DNA of 24,182 nucleotides, taken from IMG/VR virus record IMGVR_UViG_3300022925_000172, positions 1 to 24,182 of that record; one strand, written 5' to 3'. This stretch comes from a virus. The notes under the pieces are model-generated. The model ran no database searches. It saw only the letters and a program-made list of their open reading frames with translations, and was not told the origin of the DNA. Every line of letters begins with the position of its first letter. Within the stretch, counting starts at the first letter, position 1. Positions 7,066 through 13,601 of this stretch are shown piece after piece. The position numbers were made by a program, and so were the translations under genes.

Positions 7066-7124
7066 CCTGCGACGGCAGGTAGATAATGAGGATAAGGACT
7101 GGAAGCTTTCGGTCGACTCCCTCA
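7066..7124 (+). other. Structured inter-tRNA spacer
   Basis: The 91-nt spacer between the tRNAs can form CCTGC/GCAGG (7066-7079, loop GACG). It can also form a TGAGG/CCTCA helix (7087-7091 with 7120-7124) enclosing a 7-bp hairpin (7097-7103 with 7108-7114, loop AGCT, including G-U pairs). It has no cloverleaf I can complete and no open frame. It may be a processed small RNA, a degenerate tRNA or only a processing spacer. Confidence 0.35.
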
Positions 7125-7132
7125 CACTTTAC

Positions 7133-7208
7133 GCATCCTTAGCTCAATCGGTAGAGCAGTTGACTTTTAATCAATTGGTTCTGGGTTCAAGTCCCAGAGG
7201 GTGTACCA
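7133..7208 (+). tRNA. tRNA-Lys (TTT), CCA encoded
   Basis: The acceptor is GCATCCT/AGGGTGT with two G-U pairs, and the D-arm is GCTC/GAGC. The anticodon stem is GTTGA/TCAAT with loop CTTTTAA, giving anticodon TTT. The T-arm is CTGGG/CCCAG with loop TTCAAGT, then discriminator A and an encoded CCA. It ends 2 nt from the stop of the convergent virion gene, so its primary transcript must run into antisense of that gene or be cut. Confidence 0.95.
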
Positions 7209-7210
7209 TT

Positions 7211-7936
7211 TTAAGCTGGGTAAGTGTAAAGTTCTATACTTTGTATCTCTAAAGTTATTGAAGGGAAAGACGGTGCGTTTTCGAAAGCAGCAGTTGCTGT
7301 CATACTAGTTGAATTAAATTCACCAGAATCACCAACAGAAAATCCACCACATACCCCAGCCAAACTAGAAGAATCGTTCGTAATAGGAACAGAACAATGG
7401 CCCGCTTCGACATTGTAATCGGCATCGTCGATACGCCAGTACCCAGATACATAAACCAAAGCAAAATAATTGCCCTCATTTAAACCGATCGCTCTCTCTC
7501 CAAAACCGTAACCAATAAAATTAGCCTCATTAGATACGTCTCCTTTGTACATTTTACATGGAATTATATCAAGGTCTACTTGTATTTCATCAGTGAGTTC
7601 TCCTATTCCATCAATTGTTTTAGAAATTGCAACATTGCCTGAAATTCTTTCCTTCGGGGTTAAAATTCGCCCTCCCGCGTCATTCTCCGAATCCACAGAC
7701 CTGATAGTGATTCCATCGATAGTTGCTTCGCAATTCAATTTATATCCATTCCAGAACAACTTAACTGCAAGTGCAAATGAATTGTCTATTTGGGTTTGCG
7801 TCGGCGCACCTCCTGATTCATCATTAAATCCACTAAACGTGGTCCATTTAGTGTATTCAAGTACGTTAACTTTCGGCAAGCAAAACGGAAATCCGTTGCC
7901 TGCTCCCAATGCTTTAAATTTTTCTGCTACTGGCAT
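7211..7936 (-). CDS. Virion/fibre paralogue 1 (constant ends, variable centre)
   Basis: The 241-aa product is one of three tandem paralogues. The shared N-terminus reads MPVAEKFKALGAGNGFPFCL, followed by a LAVKLFWNGYK segment (the 'A(V)xxxWN' motif). A shared motif EANFIGYGFGERA occurs in the second half, and the shared end is ELYTYPA. The middle differs strongly from the other two copies. It has no catalytic motif and no signal peptide. The arrangement fits exchangeable surface or receptor-binding modules; that role is inferred. The gene lies 6 bp downstream of paralogue 2 and ends 2 bp from tRNA-Lys. Confidence 0.6.
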   Translation of the reverse strand: MPVAEKFKALGAGNGFPFCLPKVNVLEYTKWTTFSGFNDESGGAPTQTQIDNSFALAVKLFWNGYKLNCEATIDGITIRSVDSENDAGGRILTPKERISGNVAISKTIDGIGELTDEIQVDLDIIPCKMYKGDVSNEANFIGYGFGERAIGLNEGNYFALVYVSGYWRIDDADYNVEAGHCSVPITNDSSSLAGVCGGFSVGDSGEFNSTSMTATAAFENAPSFPSITLEIQSIELYTYPA

Positions 7937-7939
7937 AAT
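7880..7939 (-). repeat. Paralogue 5'-end repeat, copy 1
   Basis: This 60-bp segment covers the first codons and start of paralogue 1. It is nearly identical to 9242-9301, with only a few substitutions over 60 bp. It is long enough to serve as a homology block for recombination between paralogues. Confidence 0.75.
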
Positions 7940-7942
7940 GTT

Positions 7943-8662
7943 TTATTCTGGGTAAGTGTAGAAGTCGAAACCATTGAAAGTTACAGAGGCTCCAGCGCCA
8001 CTATTCTCGCTTGGGTCTTCCTTAACAATAATAGGAATTCCATCTTTTTCTGTTACAGTGCCTCCTTCAGTGAAACTTGTAATTTCCATGTATGCTCTGC
8101 CTAACTCTTCGCTGTAGTTTGTACCGCCGCCTTCGCGGGTTCCGTATTTTTTAGCCCCCGCCCTACCAATATTGGAAAAACCATACCCTATAAAATTTGC
8201 CTCGTCTGAAGTGGGGCCGTCGTACATTCTATACGGATGGTTCACATATGATTCCGTCCAACAAGCTTCATATCCTTCAGAGTACGCGTCATACGGCTCG
8301 CCTCGATAAAGAAATTGAATATCAAAAGGGCCTTGAAGGAACTCAGCGGGGGAGATGCTTACGAGTAACGAGAAGGTTATCTCGTCAACAGTTTTTTTTA
8401 TTCTATCCTTTGGCTGTGCATCTTCCTCGCTTAATGTCATATACGGGGTACTTGTATTCCCTGCATTCCGAACACCTTTTGAGGAGGAAAAACCATCGTC
8501 GCCTACCGTAGTAAATTTGACATAATTCAAATTCCAATAGATTTTAACCGCTTGCGCAAGGGTCATTGGCGCTGAGTTCAGCTCGGAGACGTCTTTTTTT
8601 TCCAAAGAGTCGCGAAATCCGTTACCTATTCCTAATACTTTAAATTTTTCTGCTACTGGCAT
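7943..8662 (-). CDS. Virion/fibre paralogue 2
   Basis: The 239-aa product belongs to the same set. The start is MPVAEKFKVLGIGNGF, with LAQAVKIYWN at about 35-45, the motif DEANFIGYGFSNIG at about 150, and the end GFDFYTYPE. The N-terminus differs more here (RDSLEKKDV in place of PFCLxKVxV). The centre is unrelated in sequence to paralogues 1 and 3. It is translated without a visible Shine-Dalgarno, from an ATG preceded by TTAAAACATT. Spacing to both neighbours is 6 bp, so the three genes form one transcription unit. Confidence 0.6.
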   Translation of the reverse strand: MPVAEKFKVLGIGNGFRDSLEKKDVSELNSAPMTLAQAVKIYWNLNYVKFTTVGDDGFSSSKGVRNAGNTSTPYMTLSEEDAQPKDRIKKTVDEITFSLLVSISPAEFLQGPFDIQFLYRGEPYDAYSEGYEACWTESYVNHPYRMYDGPTSDEANFIGYGFSNIGRAGAKKYGTREGGGTNYSEELGRAYMEITSFTEGGTVTEKDGIPIIVKEDPSENSGAGASVTFNGFDFYTYPE

Positions 8663-8665
8663 AAT
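8606..8665 (-). repeat. Paralogue 5'-end repeat, copy 2 (diverged)
   Basis: This is the equivalent segment of paralogue 2. The last 30 bp, around the start codon, match copy 1 closely, but the inner half has drifted. Just past the start codon the junction to the upstream gene end (TGTTTTA, then GGGTAAGTGTA) also recurs at 7940-7960, so homology spans the gene boundary. Confidence 0.65.
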
Positions 8666-8668
8666 GTT

Positions 8669-9298
8669 TTAAGCTGGGTAAGTGTAAAAATCGATTGCTG
8701 TTACGTCTCCTGTAATATTTTCTTGCGCTTCGGGGAAACCGTAACTAGTAGTAACTTTAAAAACGGGTATTTGGTTGCTACTCGGACCTATTGTAAGGGA
8801 TTCTATTTGGGGGCCGCTAGATTCAATCATTCCTTGATAAGCAACGTGATGCTCGGCGTCTAAATAGAATTCGCCAGCCTCGGCATGAGCAATTTCACCG
8901 AAAGAATATCCGAGAAAATTATTTTCGTCTCCAGTGCTACCTTGGTAAATCCTATAAACATCTGGGATTTTAACCCCCACACCCACATAAGCAACTGAGC
9001 CACCCCCCAATTGGTCTGGATCTGTTTCGAATTCAACTCTCGAAGAGACTCCTATATTAGTACCTCTGTTTTTTGGTTCTTTGATTAAATCAGTAGGTCC
9101 TATGGACACTGATTCCAAACCACCTTCGAATTGACTAGAAGCCGTAGCTGTAGCTGATGCCACATTCCAATACAAAAATACCGCTTGATTAAGCGTCAAT
9201 GTCTTGTATTGAAAGTAATTAGATACGTCTACTTTTTGTAGGCAAAACGGAAATCCGTTGCCTGCTCCTAATGCTTTAAATTTTTCTGCTTCTGGCAT
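8669..9298 (-). CDS. Virion/fibre paralogue 3
   Basis: The 209-aa product is the first gene of the paralogue set in transcription order and the shortest. The start is MPEAEKFKALGAGNGFPFCL, with LNQAVFLYWN at about 36-46, the motif ENNFLGYSFGEIA at about 125-137, and the end AIDFYTYPA. Its first 60 bp are almost identical in DNA to those of paralogue 1, while the centres differ, pointing to recent exchange or selection for central variation. A GTGTAA element lies 8 nt before its ATG, so it probably heads the unit of three. Confidence 0.6.
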   Translation of the reverse strand: MPEAEKFKALGAGNGFPFCLQKVDVSNYFQYKTLTLNQAVFLYWNVASATATASSQFEGGLESVSIGPTDLIKEPKNRGTNIGVSSRVEFETDPDQLGGGSVAYVGVGVKIPDVYRIYQGSTGDENNFLGYSFGEIAHAEAGEFYLDAEHHVAYQGMIESSGPQIESLTIGPSSNQIPVFKVTTSYGFPEAQENITGDVTAIDFYTYPA

Positions 9299-9301
9299 AA
9301 T
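9242..9301 (-). repeat. Paralogue 5'-end repeat, copy 3
   Basis: The matching 60 bp of paralogue 3 are nearly identical to copy 1. Beyond the start codon the sequence differs, because this gene is preceded by a different gene and by a GTGTAA element. Confidence 0.75.
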
Positions 9302-9306
9302 ATATA

Positions 9307-9312
9307 TTACAC
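9307..9312 (-). promoter_or_regulatory. GTGTAA start-proximal element
   Basis: GTGTAA on the minus strand lies exactly 8 nt before the ATG at 9298. Its first G is the last base of the upstream TAG stop codon. Confidence 0.45.
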
Positions 9313-9764
9313 TAGACGTCTTGCTCCAGTATTAGTTTGAATGAATTTTGTTGTAGGATGAAACTGTTATCTTGTGACTGCAAGAAATCATCAAATCCAG
9401 GAGTTGGTATATCACTAAAGAAAGAGAAAAAATCTGTAGGTCTAAACCCAGCGTCTACTGGCCCCGCCACTTCTCCGCCGAAGCTTTTAAGCTTTCTATT
9501 GTACTCCTGCATTGCGTGTATGTACATGTGATAATTCTGAGGATCGCCCATCGGATAGGTCAGATTCAAATTAAACATTTTCTCTACAAAATTTCCAGAG
9601 TTAAGTTGCGCGATATTTTGACACGAATGTATTTCGTGCCTTATAAAATGCAAGCTCTCGTTTCGGGGTGAGAAATTTACACCAAAGAATACATTCTCAC
9701 CATCTTCGGTTAAAAAGAGACCTTCGTCATCTGTTAAAAATTGTTCTGTATTGTGTTGAGTCAT
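9312..9764 (-). CDS. Putative virion protein, unknown
   Basis: The 150-aa product is not recognised. The N-terminus holds a short repeat-like phrase, FLTDDEGLFLTEDGENVFF, and the C-terminus has a similar alternation, NSFILQQNSFKLILEQ. Such short self-similar strands are common in phage head-tail and fibre-associated proteins. The middle has HFIRHEIHS, which is not a metalloprotease signature. It lies 9 bp downstream of the HExxH protein gene and 13 bp upstream of the paralogue array, in the same late unit. An assembly or connector role is possible but unproven. Confidence 0.5.
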   Translation of the reverse strand: MTQHNTEQFLTDDEGLFLTEDGENVFFGVNFSPRNESLHFIRHEIHSCQNIAQLNSGNFVEKMFNLNLTYPMGDPQNYHMYIHAMQEYNRKLKSFGGEVAGPVDAGFRPTDFFSFFSDIPTPGFDDFLQSQDNSFILQQNSFKLILEQDV

Positions 9765-9773
9765 TTTTTTAAA

Positions 9774-11807
9774 TTATGGGATTAATACATCTGCCTGAAT
9801 GTTTTCATAAGGATCTGTTAATGTATATGATGTAAAACCTGAGCTTGATGGTGCGTTAGCAACAATTACATAATATTCTTCGCAAGAAATCGATCCATCG
9901 GGTTTTTTTATTTCGAGTTCTTGTCGGCATTTTCTACCACCGAAATAAGATTCAATAATATCATCTATGCCTCCAGGAATTGCTGAATCTGCATCATATT
10001 CGTCCGCTGTTTTTTTTGAAACTATGAGGTTTTCCTCTCTTATTGTTGATGTACTCAATGTCCCTGGTATCCGTGTATTTTGGGACTGTGAAACTTTCTT
10101 TAAAATCTCTCCATTCATGACGGTCACGATTTTTTCTACATAACGGAATCCCACATAGTCCAGCACCGCGCTTGAATGATTTGAATAATAATTTACAGCA
10201 CCCCGTATACCACTGTCGGCACGGCTCGTAAACGGGGTGTTGAGAACCGTTGGGTTAAGACTATCTGTTTTAAAAAGTATAACAGATCCGTTATTAATTG
10301 CATTTAAATTAGTATCTGAATACGGCAAATCATATTCATCTTTATAAATCTCTTCGAACTTGTTAAAAAGATCACCCGTTCTTAAAATAATTGTTCGACT
10401 ACTGGGTCTCGGGACTGTTGGGAAAAAACCGTAACAAGATAAAAAAAGCAGAAAATAACATTTTGTTTGTTCCATTTTTTGAAATTCGCTTTTAACATTA
10501 TCCGTCACAAACCTATTAGGTGGCTCTCTTCCATACGCAAGATTTGAATATTCCCAAGTTAAATTATTACACAAAGACGTCTTAAAAACACTTTTATCTT
10601 GGGGCGCAAAATTTTCAATCGGCTTTGACACGAAACTTGCATCTTGCTCCTTTAAATAAGCGTATTCAAGAAACGTATACTTAAGCCCTCCAATCCCATA
10701 GCTCGAAATACCAAACGGGACAGGGTGCGGGATACCACCGACCATGAAAAAAGGATTAACTACTTTCAGGGCAATACTGTTCGCAGGTAAATTATGCCCT
10801 TTGTCTTCTATCGGTATTTCTGTTAAGTTAGGATTTCCCGCCCATGTCTTGTAATATCCAAGAGGTCCAGCTAGCTTGTTAAAACCTTTCATTGCTCTTC
10901 CTTGCGGCGAAGGTACATTTGTGTCAATCAAGATTGGGAATGCATGAATAAATTCATGTGCAATTCCTGCATGACCGATCTGACTCAAAAACATAAAAGA
11001 CACATTCGATGGCTGAAGCGGGGCTCTTCTATTGTCCCCTTCATATTGCCCGCAATAAGTATTTAAGCCTATAAAACTCTTATTTGCTTGTATTTTGACT
11101 ATTTGGTTCTCTTTGTTAGCTGTATTGACCCAAGCTCTATTGTTCGCGATCAGGTGTGCTTCTTTATCAGGCCTGTAACCATTCTTAAATTTTCTGCTAA
11201 AATCTCTTTGTTGAGCGAAATCCACTGCCCCACAAATGAATATTTGTTGTTTTTGAGGTATAGATACACCTCCTTTGTTAACAAAATCTTTTACGTAGTT
11301 GGTGAGGATGTCTTTATAAACAACCGCTTGATTAAGAAAGTTTAACTCAAAATTGCCTACGTTAGTTGTTTCTATACTTGCGGGTATAATTGTAATAAAT
11401 ATCTTCCAGTCCCCATGTTCGTTAAGGAGGTCTTGAGTAGCAGCTGAATCAGTTTGGAAATCAAGCTCCCCATCCCAGCCATCTCGCGCATTCAGGGTTC
11501 TACCAGTTGTTGTTCTTGGTACGCCGCCATAAGATATCTGAGGAAGTATATTTCCTTGACTTAGTGTAAAACTCACTGAGTTACCTTGTATCTCTCTTTC
11601 TATACAATTATAACACGAATAAGTTTGTAATCTTCCAAATTTTGGGCTTGTAGTAAGCTGAAACCCTCTCACCATCAACGCAGCACCCGCTCCAGGGTTA
11701 ATTTCTAATACCTTTGTAATTGGTCGGGGCTGTTTAAAGAAATCCCAAAGATTTTTGTTTTTGAGGATATAGAAGAATGTGTCGGGTTCGGGGTAGTGAC
11801 TGCTCAT
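9774..11807 (-). CDS. Large virion-region protein with HExxH metalloprotease-like motif
   Basis: The 677-aa product contains GHAGIAHEFIHAFPILID, with H284-E285-F286-I287-H288 matching the zinc-binding HExxH of metallopeptidases. The preceding 150 residues (a KIFITIIPASIE strand, then a helix DILTNYVKDFVNKGG, then the IFICGAVDFAQQRDF region) recall the layout of M64-type peptidases, but the usual downstream LADEY motif is absent and I cannot fix a third zinc ligand. The rest is beta-rich and fibre-like. It may be a structural protein with a protease domain acting on host surface protein or virion maturation, or the motif may be accidental. It lies 22 bp after the 589-aa gene. Confidence 0.45.
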   Translation of the reverse strand: MSSHYPEPDTFFYILKNKNLWDFFKQPRPITKVLEINPGAGAALMVRGFQLTTSPKFGRLQTYSCYNCIEREIQGNSVSFTLSQGNILPQISYGGVPRTTTGRTLNARDGWDGELDFQTDSAATQDLLNEHGDWKIFITIIPASIETTNVGNFELNFLNQAVVYKDILTNYVKDFVNKGGVSIPQKQQIFICGAVDFAQQRDFSRKFKNGYRPDKEAHLIANNRAWVNTANKENQIVKIQANKSFIGLNTYCGQYEGDNRRAPLQPSNVSFMFLSQIGHAGIAHEFIHAFPILIDTNVPSPQGRAMKGFNKLAGPLGYYKTWAGNPNLTEIPIEDKGHNLPANSIALKVVNPFFMVGGIPHPVPFGISSYGIGGLKYTFLEYAYLKEQDASFVSKPIENFAPQDKSVFKTSLCNNLTWEYSNLAYGREPPNRFVTDNVKSEFQKMEQTKCYFLLFLSCYGFFPTVPRPSSRTIILRTGDLFNKFEEIYKDEYDLPYSDTNLNAINNGSVILFKTDSLNPTVLNTPFTSRADSGIRGAVNYYSNHSSAVLDYVGFRYVEKIVTVMNGEILKKVSQSQNTRIPGTLSTSTIREENLIVSKKTADEYDADSAIPGGIDDIIESYFGGRKCRQELEIKKPDGSISCEEYYVIVANAPSSSGFTSYTLTDPYENIQADVLIP

Positions 11808-11829
11808 TGTAAATTTTTATTTAAATATG

Positions 11830-13599
11830 TTATTTTCTCACTAGTATGTATCTATAATTATAATTATGATCTAGTCTTGTTTTATTTTGTTCTAATTCGT
11901 CATCAACAGCATCTGCCCCTACGCAGAATTCAACCTGTAAAAGCTCAGCATTAAAAAGTCTGGCTAAAGCATCATTCGCCTTGCCAAGCGCTAGTAGCCC
12001 TAAATTCTCATGATCAAACGATCTGTTAGCACTTATATAAAAGTTATAATTGGCGCGATTAACATCTTCGGTCATGTTTGCTATATAATTTTGAACTACT
12101 CCATCCTCTATAACGACAGACCTCTTACCCTCTAATGATATTTGATTTGTTCCAATGTTGCTCAGGTCTCCATAAGGGACGAAGCCAAAATATCTTAACG
12201 CCTGTTTAACAGATCTGTCAAACCCCTCGGCATAGGGTAAAATTTTATTTGGGTGGCATAATATATGTCTCAATTCTGTATCACCTGTTACTGTTTTAAT
12301 GAGATATTTTTCTTTGGTGAAGGTCCTAATTTCACTATCATTTTCGATGTCTGACTCCAAGTTAAGTGTTTCAACGGTCTGGTTGCCAGGGTGGTAATGG
12401 GAAATACGTACGTCATCAAGGCCATTATCTAGTTGCCCATCATCAAATTCCACATAAAGCATCTTCATGGCTTCTTTGGTTACAATATATCCTGGGCTTT
12501 TATAGGTTTCTCCTTCTGAGTCGAGGCGGGTATAAAAATTTTGTGCTAAACCGTTTTTTTCATTATAAGCAAGCATTTCTCTATGTAAAGCTGGGTGAGG
12601 AACCTGCTGGTTTAGCGGGCCGCCCTTAACTTCTTCGGAAAAATAAAAATCATAGACTGGTTCGTCTATAGAATCTTTGCTGTACCCATCCGCAAAAAAT
12701 ATTGGGTTTGTTTTGGACATTGGTGCGCCTATTACATCTGGAATCGCGCTAAATTCTTTGTATTTTTGCAAAACACCCGCATCGATACAAAAAGACCTAT
12801 CCCCGCCAAGAGATATCTCCCCCAAAGATGAGGTAAGCTCTGTAAATGACGAGCTTAAATTATTTGAAATAACTTCCTCATTCCAACCAAGACTCTCAAA
12901 AACTGCTGGATAAAATAGATTTTTTATCATATACCCCGAAGTTTGTTTGTCTAATTCCTCGGAGTCTTTGTTAATGTTCATTTTCAAACCCCACATAGCA
13001 CCATCCAACCCACTCGCAGTATCGATGGAGCTTTGGGGTTTTCGTGCAAAAACATAAGGTCTACCACTAACGGTTGGATTTGCAGTCTCTTGGAGTACTT
13101 CGATAGTTTGAGCCGTTTCTGGTTTGAAGGATTGGGTAATTAAGTTTGAAAACGGCACATGTCTTATGTGTGGGCTTATTTCAGAAGAGGCGGCTTGAAA
13201 CATTTCTGCTAAATATACATAATCTTCATCTGCTGAATAAAAATCAGCAATAATGCTTTGTATGCCATTATAAAAGTATCTAGGGTTATCGCTTAGACTG
13301 CTGCCACTAAAACCCGTAAGCTCAGCGCTTACAATATTACCCAAAAAGTCTGTTTGTATTGGTGTGTCGCTAAAATTTATTTCTGCGCTTTTACTTGCTA
13401 AATTATTAAAATATGGCAACTTAAACAAAACACCACAAGATGAATTAGGCTCAATAGTCACTAAATTAGAAAGGCTTGAGCCAGTAGAGGTTAATTCATA
13501 ATATGATTCGAGTAGATCTATGGCATTAAAGCCCATATCACTAATTAACAGTTTTTGCTCCTCTGTTAGGGTTTTTTTAGTTATATTTAGTTGGCTCAT
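11830..13599 (-). CDS. Putative virion structural protein, unknown
   Basis: The 589-aa product has no family I recognise. It starts MSQLNITKKTLTEEQKLLIS and is rich in Asn, Ser, Asp and Tyr, with scattered beta-prone segments and no membrane segment or signal peptide. The C-terminal 60 residues contain a helix, LGLLALGKANDALARLFNAE, and end in a basic RYILVRK. It lies 2 bp after the 852-aa gene, so the two are surely co-transcribed and probably coupled. Position among long fibre-like genes makes a tail or baseplate component likely. No enzymatic motif is visible. Confidence 0.5.
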   Translation of the reverse strand: MSQLNITKKTLTEEQKLLISDMGFNAIDLLESYYELTSTGSSLSNLVTIEPNSSCGVLFKLPYFNNLASKSAEINFSDTPIQTDFLGNIVSAELTGFSGSSLSDNPRYFYNGIQSIIADFYSADEDYVYLAEMFQAASSEISPHIRHVPFSNLITQSFKPETAQTIEVLQETANPTVSGRPYVFARKPQSSIDTASGLDGAMWGLKMNINKDSEELDKQTSGYMIKNLFYPAVFESLGWNEEVISNNLSSSFTELTSSLGEISLGGDRSFCIDAGVLQKYKEFSAIPDVIGAPMSKTNPIFFADGYSKDSIDEPVYDFYFSEEVKGGPLNQQVPHPALHREMLAYNEKNGLAQNFYTRLDSEGETYKSPGYIVTKEAMKMLYVEFDDGQLDNGLDDVRISHYHPGNQTVETLNLESDIENDSEIRTFTKEKYLIKTVTGDTELRHILCHPNKILPYAEGFDRSVKQALRYFGFVPYGDLSNIGTNQISLEGKRSVVIEDGVVQNYIANMTEDVNRANYNFYISANRSFDHENLGLLALGKANDALARLFNAELLQVEFCVGADAVDDELEQNKTRLDHNYNYRYILVRK

Positions 13600-13601
13600 T
13601 T

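Noticed and set aside
7133-7230. tRNA-Lys 3' end as a phage attachment site
   Set aside because: No integrase is visible and no second copy of the tRNA 3' sequence is found in the window; the nearby repeat belongs to the paralogue ends.
7217-8690. Plus-strand TAAGTGTA(A/G) sequences at the 3' ends of the three paralogues as late promoters
   Set aside because: They are the antisense of the conserved YTYP codons, so coding constraint explains them, and no plus-strand gene follows.
9640-9665. HFIRHEIHS in the 150-aa protein as a zinc protease motif
   Set aside because: HExxH requires His four residues after the first; here the spacing is H-E-I-H and the protein is too short and has no supporting fold.
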